From contig CAIRXZ010000238.1 of the NCBI GenBank assembly GCA_903882645.1, forward strand, positions 1 to 64,000: a stretch of DNA of 64,000 bases, given 5' to 3'. This stretch comes from an uncultured Acidobacteriia bacterium. GTDB lineage: Bacteria > Acidobacteriota > Terriglobia > Bryobacterales > Bryobacteraceae. A program made the position numbers and the translations under genes. The notes below the pieces were generated by a model, which had not been told where the DNA came from, ran no database searches, and was given only the letters and a program-made list of their open reading frames with translations. Positions within the stretch are counted from its first letter, which is position 1, and each line of letters starts with the position of its first letter. Below, one piece after another: positions 45,148 through 53,645 of this stretch.

Positions 45148-46542
45148 ATGGAAGGAGTTATGCAGAACATCAATCGGGAACATCCGGAGTACATCGCGCG
45201 CAAGGCGATGTGGAGACAGTACAAGGACCTGTACGCGGGCGGCGAGCGGCTGCGCGCAAACGCCGCGGAATACCTGGTGCGGCGGCACAAGGAGCCGGGC
45301 GAGGTCTACCAGGAGCGCCTGAACCGCGTATTCTACGAGAACTACATCGGATCGATCGTGGACTGGTACGCGGCCACGCTGATCCGCAGGGCGCCGGTAG
45401 TGCTGTTTGAAGGCAACGACGGAGCGGCGAGGAACTACTACAACCTGCTTTCCAGCAACTGCGATTTGAAGGGTACAAGCCTCAGCGAGTTCTTCCGGCA
45501 GCGGTTCGTGCAGGCGTTAGTGTGCGGCTGCAGCTACATCGTGGTGGACTTTCCGCGGGCGAACGGCGCCGCTCTGACCCGCGCGGAAGAAGACGCGACG
45601 GGACGCTCGCGCGCATATCTGATGGAGTACAGTCCCGAGGAAGTCATCAACTGGAACTACGACGACGCCGGGGGGCTGGAGTGGGCGGTTATTCGAACAT
45701 CGTGCCTTCAGCAGTCGAAGGTCACGGACGCGAAATGGGAACGGGAGACGCGCTGGATCTACTACGATCGCGAGAACTATCAGATTTTCCGGAAAGCCGG
45801 GGAGGCAGGGCCGACGGAACTGATCGACGAAGGCCAGCACGGTCTGGCGGCAATGCGGCGGGTCCCGCTGTTTCGGATGCAGGTATCGGAGGGGCTGTGG
45901 CTGGTGAACAAGGCCGCGCTCCTGCAACTGGAACACTTCAACAAGTCCAACGCGCTCTCGTGGGCGCTGACGATGGGGCTGTTCGCGACTCCGGTGATTT
46001 ACTCGGAGCGCGAGTGGAACCAAATTGTGGGCGAGTCCTACTACATCCAACTCGGGCCGCAAGACCGGTTCGGGTGGACGGAGCCGGAAGGCAAGGTTTA
46101 TCAGATCGCGGCGGACAACCTGGTCCGGTTAAAGGACGAAATCTACCGCGTCTGTTACCTGATGAACCAGGCTGGGACGCCGAGCGCGGGCGACCTGCGC
46201 GTTTCCGGCATCAGCAAACAGCGGGACTTCAGCGTGACGCAGGAAGTGCTGCGCGCGTATGGAGATGCCGTGAAGGAAGCGCTGAAGCAAGTTCTGTGGG
46301 CGATCGTGACCGCCCGGCAGGATGGAATCACGATCGATGTTTCCGGGTTAGACGAGTTCGACATCGACGACTTTAGCGGCGAACTGGACGACGCCAAGAA
46401 ACTGCTGGACCTGGGGATCGGCTCGGAGACATTGAAGAAGCAGGTTTTCAAGAACCTGGCATTCAAGTACCTGTGCGACGCGCGGCAGGAAGTCAAGAAC
46501 CGGGTTGCGGAAGAAATCGACGGGATGAGCTACACGAGTTAG
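45148..46542 (+). CDS. Phage portal protein (DUF4055-like)
   Basis: 464 residues; ATG 45148 has GGAGGAA upstream, ATG 45160 is a close alternative. Typical elements are FYENYIGSIVDWYAATLIRR, an extended beta wing (ALVCGCSYIVVDFPRAN), the stem and tunnel region FNKSNALSWALTMGLFATPV and a crown helix near TQEVLRAYGDAVKEALKQVL. The portal forms the dodecameric DNA channel and docks terminase. It follows terminase after 86 bases. Confidence 0.88.
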   Translation: MEGVMQNINREHPEYIARKAMWRQYKDLYAGGERLRANAAEYLVRRHKEPGEVYQERLNRVFYENYIGSIVDWYAATLIRRAPVVLFEGNDGAARNYYNLLSSNCDLKGTSLSEFFRQRFVQALVCGCSYIVVDFPRANGAALTRAEEDATGRSRAYLMEYSPEEVINWNYDDAGGLEWAVIRTSCLQQSKVTDAKWERETRWIYYDRENYQIFRKAGEAGPTELIDEGQHGLAAMRRVPLFRMQVSEGLWLVNKAALLQLEHFNKSNALSWALTMGLFATPVIYSEREWNQIVGESYYIQLGPQDRFGWTEPEGKVYQIAADNLVRLKDEIYRVCYLMNQAGTPSAGDLRVSGISKQRDFSVTQEVLRAYGDAVKEALKQVLWAIVTARQDGITIDVSGLDEFDIDDFSGELDDAKKLLDLGIGSETLKKQVFKNLAFKYLCDARQEVKNRVAEEIDGMSYTS

Positions 46543-46570
46543 AAGACCAAGAACCAAGAACAGGAGGCTT

Positions 46571-47122
46571 ATGGAAGGAATCGACGTTCAGACGATCGTC
46601 AGGCAGGCGATTCAGGAGTTCGTCAGCAGCGAGCAGTCCAAGAGCGAACCGGCTTACAAAGCGGAGCTCGAGGATGAGCGCAAGCGACGGGAGCAACTGG
46701 AGCGCAGGCTGAACGAACTAGTGGCGGAGAACAAACGCAGCCGGCAGATTGCGGAAGAAGCGGAGCGGAGTTCGGCGGTCCGGGCCGCGCTACAACGGCT
46801 GGGAGTGGCCAAAATCGACCTTGCGTTCAAAGCGGTGAAGGACGAGATCGCGCGGACGGAAGACGGGCGGCTGGTGGCTCGCGGGGACAACGGTCAGATG
46901 CCCTTGAAGGACTATCTGACGGTTTTCGTCAACGAGAATCCGGAATTCCTGCCGGCCCGGATCGCGGGAGGGACCGGCATGACGGCGACCCTCAAGGCGC
47001 CTGCGGAGGGCAGAGAGACGGTAAGTATCGAGCAAATCCGGCCAGGCATGAGCGCGGAAGAGATGCGGCGGGTACGAGAGGAAATCGTGCGCGTGGCGTC
47101 GCAGACCCTGCGGGGGCTGTAG
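46571..47122 (+). CDS. Scaffold-like protein preceding the coat gene
   Basis: 183 residues, AGGAGG ribosome site. Residues 25-75 are a strong coiled coil rich in Glu, Arg and Lys (KAELEDERKRREQLERR). The second half (KDYLTVFVNENPEFL) resembles DUF4355/scaffold-type proteins. Placement directly upstream of the coat gene, with no protease gene, supports a scaffolding role. Family assignment is inferred. Confidence 0.7.
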   Translation: MEGIDVQTIVRQAIQEFVSSEQSKSEPAYKAELEDERKRREQLERRLNELVAENKRSRQIAEEAERSSAVRAALQRLGVAKIDLAFKAVKDEIARTEDGRLVARGDNGQMPLKDYLTVFVNENPEFLPARIAGGTGMTATLKAPAEGRETVSIEQIRPGMSAEEMRRVREEIVRVASQTLRGL

Positions 47123-47179
47123 AGAAGCAACACGGGCGGGCCAGGCGCCTGTCCAACAAACAAAAGTCAAGGAGAAAGA

Positions 47180-48091
47180 ATGGCAGCAATAACCTCAACA
47201 AACGTCGCGAACGCGATCGTGAAGCTGGTGGCGGCGGACGCTTTGCCGGTGCTGGTGGGGAACCTCGTGATGGGGAACCTCGTAAATCGCGACTACGAAC
47301 CGGTGCTGGCGCATGCCGGCGATACGGTCAACGTGCCGATTCCGCCGACCATGGTGGCGAACAACATCCTGGAAGGCGGGACGGTGCAAACGCAAAACCC
47401 GAGTCTGGGGAACGCGCAGATCGTGCTCAACACGCACGCGGAAGCGACGTTCCAGATCCCGGACGTGACCAAAGTGCTGGCCGTGCCGGACCTGCTGAAG
47501 ATGTACATGCAGCCGTCGGTCGCGGCGATCGCGCAGAAGATCGAGACCGATCTGCTGAACCTGTACGCCGGCTACACGGCCAACACCCCGGTGGGCACGC
47601 CGGGCACGCCGATCACGGAAGCCGTGATCGACGCCGCGGAAACAGCCCTGTTCCTGGCGAAGATCCCTCCCAGCGAGCAGAAGTTCATCGTGGTGGACGC
47701 CGCCACGTATTCGGCCTGGCGGCAGATTCCGCGGTTCAGCGAGTTCCAGACCGCTGGCGACGCCGGCCTGCGCGCGATCATCGACGGCACAGTGGGGAAG
47801 GTCAAGGACTTCTTCGTGTTCCGCTCGCAGTTCGTGCAGAAGACGGGCGCCAGCCCGGTGACGACCCACAACCTGGCGTTCACGAAGGACGCCATGGGCC
47901 TGGTGATCCGGCGCCTGCCGCAGCCTCTGCCCGGGACCGGCGCCATCGCGGAGTACGCCGAACTGGGCAACTTCGGAATGCGCGTGGTGATGAGTTACCA
48001 GCCGAACACGCTGGCGCAGCAGTTCACGGTCGACGTGCTGTATGGCTGCGGCGTGCTGCGGAACGCCTCGGGCGTGCAGGTGAACACGTAG
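47180..48091 (+). CDS. Major capsid protein, P22 coat-like HK97 fold
   Basis: 303 residues, strong site AAGGAGAAAG. It starts MAAITSTNVANAIVKLVAAD and contains VNRDYEPVLAHAGDTVNVPIPP, an E-loop-like strand (GTVQTQNPSLGNAQIVLNTH) and LAFTKDAMGLVIRRLPQP, features of the P22 coat protein family (phage P22 gp5-like). No prohead protease gene exists in the cluster, which agrees with P22-type assembly using a separate scaffold. Confidence 0.88.
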   Translation: MAAITSTNVANAIVKLVAADALPVLVGNLVMGNLVNRDYEPVLAHAGDTVNVPIPPTMVANNILEGGTVQTQNPSLGNAQIVLNTHAEATFQIPDVTKVLAVPDLLKMYMQPSVAAIAQKIETDLLNLYAGYTANTPVGTPGTPITEAVIDAAETALFLAKIPPSEQKFIVVDAATYSAWRQIPRFSEFQTAGDAGLRAIIDGTVGKVKDFFVFRSQFVQKTGASPVTTHNLAFTKDAMGLVIRRLPQPLPGTGAIAEYAELGNFGMRVVMSYQPNTLAQQFTVDVLYGCGVLRNASGVQVNT

Positions 48092-48160
48092 AGGGCGCAT
48101 TGCAATCCGGCAGGCCGGGGCAAACAGGGCAGCCGGCCTGCCCTATCAAAGGAGAACAAG

Positions 48161-48493
48161 ATGGATCTGACAATCTATTACCAGAAGATTAGAGCTGTGG
48201 AAGCGACGATCGCGGACGCTTATCCCGTGGTAGTGAGTATGGCGACGGCCGATGGCGGCAAGGAGGGAGTCGCGACGGAGGTCACGCGCGGAATCGCCGC
48301 GAAGATGATCGTTGAAGGGGAGGCGCGCATGGCAGCGAGCGAGGAGGCGGAAGCGTTCCACGCATCGCAGGCTGAAGCGAAGCGGATCGCCGACCAGATG
48401 GCCCAGGCGTCGAAGGTGCAGTTGTCGGTGCTGACGACGGCCGAGCTCAACAAATTGAGGGAGGTCGCGGACTCCCTGAAGGACACGGCGTAA
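48161..48493 (+). CDS. Small helical phage-like protein
   Basis: 110 residues, AAAGGAG ribosome site. Ala/Glu-rich and almost fully helical by composition. No family recognised. Its place between coat and connector genes suggests a head decoration or head-completion role. Confidence 0.65.
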   Translation: MDLTIYYQKIRAVEATIADAYPVVVSMATADGGKEGVATEVTRGIAAKMIVEGEARMAASEEAEAFHASQAEAKRIADQMAQASKVQLSVLTTAELNKLREVADSLKDTA

Positions 48494-48497
48494 CGAC

Positions 48498-49271
48498 ATG
48501 GCTCTGTTCACGGACGGTCCCGTATCGACTATCGACGATCTTTCGGCCCAGGACTCCCAACTTGCGGACGTGGCCAACGCCGAAAACATCGATGTCACGC
48601 GGAAGCTGGCTCTGGCGCAGGAACAAGTCGCGTTGGAGCTCGGCGCGCTGCTGACTAGAATGAGCTTTGCGGACCAACCGTTTTGGCTGTCCCCGCAGCC
48701 GAATGTCAGCAACGTGGTGGCGACGCCGGCGCTCAGGCTCTGGCATACCTATCGCGCCCTGGAGATGGTTTACGCCGACGCATACAACAGCCAGTTAAAC
48801 GACCGGTATGCGGGCAAGCGCGACCAGTTCGATTCCATGGCGAGCTGGGCCTACGAGAAACTGGTTCAGATTGGAGTCGGAGTGGTCTTCGATCCCGTCG
48901 CCAGAGCCGTCACGCCAAACGTGACGGCCGCGCCCGGGGCGCCCGCTCCTCTTCCATCGGCAACCTACTACGCGACCGTGGCGTGGACCAACAAGGCCGG
49001 CGAGGAGGGCGCGAGCGCCTCGCCGGCCACCATCACGACGGCCGGCGGCACACTGCTGGTTCAGCCCGCGAATCCACCGAAAAACGCGGCGGGGTGGAAC
49101 GTGTACGTTGGCGGCGGCCCCGATTCAATGTTCCGACAGAACGGAACGCCAATCGGAACCGCACAGACCTGGACCCAGCCTGGGTCCCTGGCGACAACCG
49201 GGCAGTTAGCCGGCCAGGGGCAAACTCCCAACTACCTAAAACCGGTTCCAAGAGTAATTCAGAGGGGCTAA
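48498..49271 (+). CDS. Phage-like head-tail connector candidate with a C-terminal Ig-like module
   Basis: 257 residues. The N-terminal 140 are helical (TRKLALAQEQVALELGALLT, LWHTYRALEMVYADAYNSQL), as in head-tail connectors. After a Pro/Ala linker there is a beta module of about 85 residues (ATYYATVAWTNKAGEEGASA, NAAGWNVYVGGGP) similar in pattern to one in the tail hub at 53629. Its TAA shares a base with the next ATG. Confidence 0.65.
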   Translation: MALFTDGPVSTIDDLSAQDSQLADVANAENIDVTRKLALAQEQVALELGALLTRMSFADQPFWLSPQPNVSNVVATPALRLWHTYRALEMVYADAYNSQLNDRYAGKRDQFDSMASWAYEKLVQIGVGVVFDPVARAVTPNVTAAPGAPAPLPSATYYATVAWTNKAGEEGASASPATITTAGGTLLVQPANPPKNAAGWNVYVGGGPDSMFRQNGTPIGTAQTWTQPGSLATTGQLAGQGQTPNYLKPVPRVIQRG

Positions 49272-49771
49272 TGACGGCAAAACTAGGAAGCGCCATCAGC
49301 GACAAGATAATCCAGCTAATTGCCGCGCCAGCGGGCGTCAATTCCAGCCTGGCAGCGCTTTCGGCGGCGGACAGCGCGCCGGCGGCGGCGCTGGACATGG
49401 CCCGGGTTTGCGCACAAAACGTCGCCGCGGATTTGATGGAGCGCAGCGGCGCCGTGAACTATCCGGCGGTCAACGTGTATTGCGAAAAGATCGTGAACGC
49501 TCTGACCGAGAAGTCCAGGAGCTTCTCCGGCTCGGCCCGGATGACCGTCGAGGTGCGGCACTCGCAAGACCGGCTCGATGGACTTCAGGACACCCTGGAG
49601 CTCTATGTGGACGCGGTGACGCAGACGCTGAGCGCGAGCCGCGGCGATTGGGGCGACGGCATGTTTTACGGCGGCGGATACGAGGTATCGTTCGCCGCCG
49701 TAAAGCATGGCGGCAGGAATTTCATCCAGACGGCGAAGGTCGCCTTCGAGATAGGAGTGAGCAGAAATTAA
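49271..49771 (+). CDS. Phage-like neck or tail-terminator candidate
   Basis: 166 residues, with the start overlapping the previous stop (TAATG). Alternating helix and strand pattern (NVYCEKIVNALTEKSRSFSG, DTLELYVDAVTQTLSASRGD, a final strand FIQTAKVAFEIGV). Size and position between connector and tail tube fit a tail-completion protein. No family recognised with confidence. Confidence 0.6.
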   Translation: MTAKLGSAISDKIIQLIAAPAGVNSSLAALSAADSAPAAALDMARVCAQNVAADLMERSGAVNYPAVNVYCEKIVNALTEKSRSFSGSARMTVEVRHSQDRLDGLQDTLELYVDAVTQTLSASRGDWGDGMFYGGGYEVSFAAVKHGGRNFIQTAKVAFEIGVSRN

Positions 49772-49772
49772 C

Positions 49773-50996
49773 ATGTCCTCGTATATTTCGTCTAACGCAA
49801 ACCGATTCTACACGGCATTGGAAGACGCTTTCGGCAACGTGGAGGCGATCACCTCGGCGAACCGTATTCCTGCCTTGAAGCTGGCGGTCCAGCAGCAACT
49901 CGAAGTTACAACGCGAAAGGACAAGACAGGCAGCCGGACGTTTCCGGGTCTGCCGGTTGGCGGCCGGCGCCGGACCAGCTTCGAACTGCGCACTTACCTG
50001 ACAAGCTGGCAACAGCCGACGGCGGCGCCGTCCAACGCCCCCTCGCCGAATGCGCCCTCGCCCAACTCTCCGGGGGGTCCGGGATACGGACCGCTCTTTC
50101 AGGCGGCGCTGGGCGGGACGCCGCTCGGGTTCGCGGGCGGGACGGTGGCTTCCAGTACCACGGCCGGGAGGCTGGCCTTCCAGGCGCCGCATGGTCTCGC
50201 GGCGGGGCAGGCGGTCTCGTGCGGGGGCGAAATCCGGTTCGCGGCGGCGATCGTCGATGCGCAAACGGTACAGTTGAACGCGCCGTTCGCGGTTCAACCT
50301 GCCGCCGGCGGCGCCGTGGCGGCGACGGTCACCTACGTTCCCGCAACGGAACTGCCCAGCGCGAGCATTTTCGACTACTGGACGCCGGCGACAGCGGCGC
50401 AGCGTCTGCTCTGCGGGGCGGCCGTCGACAAGATGGACATCCTGCTCAACGGGGATTACCACGAGTTTCACTTCAGCGGGCTGGCGCAGGACTTGCTGGA
50501 TAACAGCAGCTTCAGCAGCGGGGCCGGGGCATTGCAGAGCTTCCCTTCGGAACCGGCGCTCGACGCGTTCGACTACTCGATCGTGCCGGGACAGATGGGC
50601 CAGGCGTGGCTGGGCGCGTCGCCCTCGCAGTTCTTCACGATCACAAGCGCGACGGTGACGCTTAAGAACGGCCTGGCTGCGCGGTCGAGGGAATTCGGGA
50701 CCAACCTGCCCAGGGCTATCGCGCCCGGCCAGCGCAGCGTGACCGCGGCCTTTGAACTCTACAGCCTGGACGACGGCGCCACAAGCGCGCTCTACCAAGC
50801 GGCCCGGCAACAATCGCCCATCAGCGTGATGTTCCAGTTGGGCGAAGCCCAGGGACAGGTGATGGGCGTCAACCTGAACAGCGTGATCCCTGAAGTGCCG
50901 GAGTTCAACGACGGCGAAAACCGGTTGCAGTGGAAGTTCCGGGGATCGCGGGCTCAGGGAACGGTGGACGACGAGATCACGGTAGCGTTCGGGTGA
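49773..50996 (+). CDS. Phage-like major tail tube protein
   Basis: 407 residues. Two beta-rich halves separated by a Pro/Ser insertion (APSNAPSPNAPSPNSP) and a beta module (VSCGGEIRFAAAIVDAQTVQ). The second half shows tube-like features: MDILLNGDYHEFHFSGLAQD, then LNSVIPEVPEFNDGENRLQW and a C-terminal strand. It precedes the chaperone genes, as tube genes do in siphophages. There is no sheath gene, so the tail would be non-contractile. Confidence 0.75.
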   Translation: MSSYISSNANRFYTALEDAFGNVEAITSANRIPALKLAVQQQLEVTTRKDKTGSRTFPGLPVGGRRRTSFELRTYLTSWQQPTAAPSNAPSPNAPSPNSPGGPGYGPLFQAALGGTPLGFAGGTVASSTTAGRLAFQAPHGLAAGQAVSCGGEIRFAAAIVDAQTVQLNAPFAVQPAAGGAVAATVTYVPATELPSASIFDYWTPATAAQRLLCGAAVDKMDILLNGDYHEFHFSGLAQDLLDNSSFSSGAGALQSFPSEPALDAFDYSIVPGQMGQAWLGASPSQFFTITSATVTLKNGLAARSREFGTNLPRAIAPGQRSVTAAFELYSLDDGATSALYQAARQQSPISVMFQLGEAQGQVMGVNLNSVIPEVPEFNDGENRLQWKFRGSRAQGTVDDEITVAFG

Positions 50997-51077
50997 AGAA
51001 GAAGCTGTCGGCTATCAGCCATCGGCTTTCAGCCAGTACCAAGACGGCGTGATTTCTCTTCCGGCGGTCGGAAGCAC

Positions 51078-51117
51078 GTGGCGCGAGGGCGAGGCATGCC
51101 TCGCCCCTATAAGAGCG
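51078..51117 (-). repeat. Copy 2 of the GAGGC-centred palindromic repeat, inside the phage-like cluster
   Basis: Reverse complement of the element at 4466-4506 with about three differences. It lies in the 143-base gap between tail tube and tail chaperone genes. The bases before it (50997-51060) also look like intergenic repeat debris (GGCTATCAGCCATCGGCTTT). Confidence 0.8.
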
Positions 51118-51139
51118 CTGAATGCTCATTGAGGTTCTC

Positions 51140-51505
51140 ATGACTTACGAAAGCGTGAAGGTAGTGGAATCGGCGATTGCGCCGGGGGTACGTTACACGG
51201 TGGCGAAGATGTCGTTCGCGCGGCGCGTGGAACTGATGCGCACGGTGCGCGAATTGGCCCGGCGGATGGAATTTCTGGAGGCGGGCGCCAGCGCCGGGGA
51301 CAAGATGGATGCGGCGCTGCTCCAGGCCGAGATCGACCGGCTCTACTTGACGTGGGGCTTGCGAGAGGTATCGGGGCTCGAGGTAGACGGATCCGGCGCG
51401 ACCGCGGATTCGCTCGCGGAGGCGGGGCCGGAGGATCTCTTTAGAGAAGCGCTGGCCGCGGTGCGGGCGGAGATGGGGTTGAGCGAGGCAGAACGAAAAA
51501 ACTGA
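51140..51505 (+). CDS. Tail assembly chaperone, short (G-like) form
   Basis: 121 residues from ATG 51140 (GAGG seven bases upstream); ATG 51122 is possible but lacks a site. Helical protein (MSFARRVELMRTVRELARRM, EIDRLYLTWGLREVSG) ending SEAERKN at a TGA. The last two codons and stop form AAA AAC TGA after CGA, a slippery sequence. Position between tail tube and tape measure matches lambda gene G. Confidence 0.75.
   Translation: MTYESVKVVESAIAPGVRYTVAKMSFARRVELMRTVRELARRMEFLEAGASAGDKMDAALLQAEIDRLYLTWGLREVSGLEVDGSGATADSLAEAGPEDLFREALAAVRAEMGLSEAERKN
51496..51502 (+). promoter_or_regulatory. Programmed -1 ribosomal frameshift site (A AAA AAC)
   Basis: The heptamer is in register with the chaperone frame (cgA AAA AAC) and directly followed by the UGA stop. 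A slip of one base back continues CTG ATT GTC into a stop-free frame of 117 codons. Sites of this type drive expression of lambda G-T-like tail chaperones. Confidence 0.85.
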
Positions 51506-51855
51506 TTGTCGCCTTCCATTTTCAGTTCTCCAACCAGGCCGGTTGGAAGTGCGACGCCTGCCGGAGATCCGGTCTGGAGCACAAGCGGCGGTGCGGATGG
51601 CTGGCGCGGGGCGAGGAGACGAGCGCGCCGCTGGTGTGGGCACGGAAGGGCGTCTGGCTCAGCACGTGTCCAAAGTCCTGCATCACAGTGGAGAGCCAGG
51701 CGCTGGTGGAGGAGTTCTTCGTCCGGCGGCGCCTTGGAGGGACGAGCTTTTCGGATCTGAGCGCGCGTCAAGTAGAGGCGTTCGCGATCCTGGAAAGCGA
51801 GCTCGCTACGGAGATAAACGATGGCCAGAACCACGCAAGAGGAGTTGCTCGATAG
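51502..51855 (+). CDS. Tail assembly chaperone, T-like extension read by -1 frameshift
   Basis: 117 codons with no ATG near the beginning (first in-frame GTG at 51634), so expression by frameshift from the preceding frame is most likely, giving a 238-residue fusion. The sequence is protein-like, with CDAC, RRCGW and CPKSC near residues 17-60 suggesting a small metal-binding knuckle, and a helical end (LSARQVEAFAILESELATEI). It overlaps the next gene by 35 bases. Confidence 0.75.
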   Translation: MIVAFHFQFSNQAGWKCDACRRSGLEHKRRCGWLARGEETSAPLVWARKGVWLSTCPKSCITVESQALVEEFFVRRRLGGTSFSDLSARQVEAFAILESELATEINDGQNHARGVAR

Positions 51856-52498
51856 TTTCACGGCGATCGCAGGGCGCGAAGCGCCGGACCCGGGAGCCGC
51901 CCTGGCGGCGACGCGGGACCTGGCGACCGCCCTGGAAGACGCCGCGCCGCAGGCTGGCAGCGCAGGCGAGGCCGTGGCATCCCCGGTGGCGCAGGCCCTG
52001 ATTGAGAGCACTATTGCATCGTTAACGGGGAACACTGGATCGGCGGCCAGTTCGAGCTCGGCCGGCAGCGGCGGCGGAGTCACGGCGTTTTCGGTGGCGA
52101 AGACTGTTCTGGAGAGCGGCTTCGGTCTGATTCCGCTGATCGGAGGGCTGATCGGGCTATTCAGCGGCGGGGATTCCAGCGCTCCGCCGACGCTGGTCAA
52201 GTACGCCATGCCGCCGGCGCTCGACTTCCAGGCCGCCGAGACGGGAGTAGGATTGACCAGCGCCGGTTACGACCAGATGGGAGCGCCAAGGGCGCTTGGC
52301 GGCGGGACCGAGAGGCAATCGTCAACCCCAACGGGAGACTACGCCGGCGGACCGGGCGAGTCGCCGGCGCAGATTGCGGCGAGCACGCAGGCAATGGACG
52401 CGCGATGGTTCATGGACCATAGCGCGGACATCGCGGCCGCGGTACGGAACGCGATGCTCAATCTCAACTCGATAAATGACGTGGTAAACGACCTATAG
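51821..52498 (+). CDS. Putative very short tape-measure protein
   Basis: 225 residues. Ala-rich helical N-terminus, Gly/Ser linker, one hydrophobic stretch (GFGLIPLIGGLIGLFSGG) and a final helix (HSADIAAAVRNAMLNLN). It sits exactly where a tape measure gene belongs, after the frameshifted chaperone and before distal tail genes. A scale of about 0.15 nm per residue, as for lambda, would give a tail of only some 30-35 nm. The family itself is not recognised; function is inferred from order. Confidence 0.6.
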   Translation: MARTTQEELLDSFTAIAGREAPDPGAALAATRDLATALEDAAPQAGSAGEAVASPVAQALIESTIASLTGNTGSAASSSSAGSGGGVTAFSVAKTVLESGFGLIPLIGGLIGLFSGGDSSAPPTLVKYAMPPALDFQAAETGVGLTSAGYDQMGAPRALGGGTERQSSTPTGDYAGGPGESPAQIAASTQAMDARWFMDHSADIAAAVRNAMLNLNSINDVVNDL

Positions 52499-52500
52499 CC

Positions 52501-52860
52501 ATGGCAACCTTCCCAACATTGAAGACCAGCGCCGTAATTCAGTATCCGGCGACGCGGCAGGCGCGCTATCAGAACCAGGCCCTGCGCTTTTTGGACGGGA
52601 CGGAACAGCGCTACCGCGATTGCGCCGGTCCGCTGCTGCGATGGGAAATACCGCTCAGCCAATTGGATGAAGGCGAGGTGGCGGCGATCGAGGAGTTCTT
52701 CGCCGCGAACCAAGGGGCGTTTGGAAGCTTTGCATTCACCGATCCCTGGGACGGAACGGTGCACCCAAACTGCAGCCTGGACACGGACGAATTGCAGACG
52801 ACGACCACAGCGGAAATGGACTGCGCCACAGTGCTGACCGTGGTCGAGAACCGAGGGTAA
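52501..52860 (+). CDS. DUF2460-like distal tail protein 1
   Basis: 119 residues. FPTLKTSAVIQYPATRQARY, then LDEGEVAAIEEFFAANQGAF followed by GSFAFTDPWDG. This is the pattern of DUF2460/TIGR02217 proteins (the distal tail protein of the Rhodobacter gene transfer agent belongs there). Starts three bases after the previous stop. Confidence 0.7.
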   Translation: MATFPTLKTSAVIQYPATRQARYQNQALRFLDGTEQRYRDCAGPLLRWEIPLSQLDEGEVAAIEEFFAANQGAFGSFAFTDPWDGTVHPNCSLDTDELQTTTTAEMDCATVLTVVENRG

Positions 52861-52862
52861 AC

Positions 52863-53645
52863 ATGCTGGTGTATCCACAACTCGGAACGGGAGCGCTGAG
52901 TCAGTTTCCGATTCGAAAGCAGCGGCGCGCGCGCACGGTAGTGAACGCCGCGTTGGATGGGAGTTCGATCAAGCTGGCGGACGCCGCGGGGGAGACCACG
53001 GAGTGGGCGCTGAGCTACGCGGGCCTGTCAGACGCGGAAATCGGCGCGCTGGAGCAGTTCTTCGCGTCCGCGGAAGGGACGCTGAACGGATTCACGTTCC
53101 TCGATCCGGCGGCGAACCTGCTGGGCTGGAGCGGGGCGCCGGGCGAGGCGGTTTGGAAGCGGGATCCCCAGCTTTCGCTCACGGGCGGAATACAGGACCC
53201 GGCCGGCGGATCGGCGGCGTGGCGTCTGACGAATGCCGGCGCGGCGCCGCAGGCGATCTCGCAGACTCTGGCCGCGCCGGGGGGATACGTGTACTGCCTG
53301 AGCGCTTACGTGCGCGCGCCGGCGGCTTCCACGGCCACGATGCTGCTGGGAAGCAGCCGGGGAAGCCGCGCGATTCAAACGCAGTGGAGCCGGATCGTGT
53401 TTTCGGCGGCCGGAGACGCAGCGACGGCCGAAGTTCTTTTCGGACTCGAAATCCCGGCCGGCGGCGAGGTGGACGTATTCGGGATACAAGCCGAGCCGCA
53501 AGCGGGAGCGTCCGCATACAAAGTGAGCACATCCGGCGGAGTCTACGAAGGCGCGCGGCTCCGGGACGACGAACTCGCGGTCACGGCCACGGGCGTGAAC
53601 CGCCATTCCTGCACGGTGAATATCACACATGTCAACCATCTTTGA
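52863..53645 (+). CDS. DUF2460-like distal tail protein 2 with a C-terminal jelly-roll module
   Basis: 260 residues. Residues 1-85 repeat the pattern of the preceding protein (LSDAEIGALEQFFASAEGTL then NGFTFLDPAANLL). Residues 95-235 are a beta-sandwich of carbohydrate-binding-module type (LTNAGAAPQAISQTLAAPGG, YCLSAYVRAPAASTATMLLG, IVFSAAGDAATAEVLFGLEI). The first part is a paralogue of gene 52501; the second may bind surface glycans. Its end overlaps the hub gene by 17 bases. Confidence 0.72.
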   Translation: MLVYPQLGTGALSQFPIRKQRRARTVVNAALDGSSIKLADAAGETTEWALSYAGLSDAEIGALEQFFASAEGTLNGFTFLDPAANLLGWSGAPGEAVWKRDPQLSLTGGIQDPAGGSAAWRLTNAGAAPQAISQTLAAPGGYVYCLSAYVRAPAASTATMLLGSSRGSRAIQTQWSRIVFSAAGDAATAEVLFGLEIPAGGEVDVFGIQAEPQAGASAYKVSTSGGVYEGARLRDDELAVTATGVNRHSCTVNITHVNHL

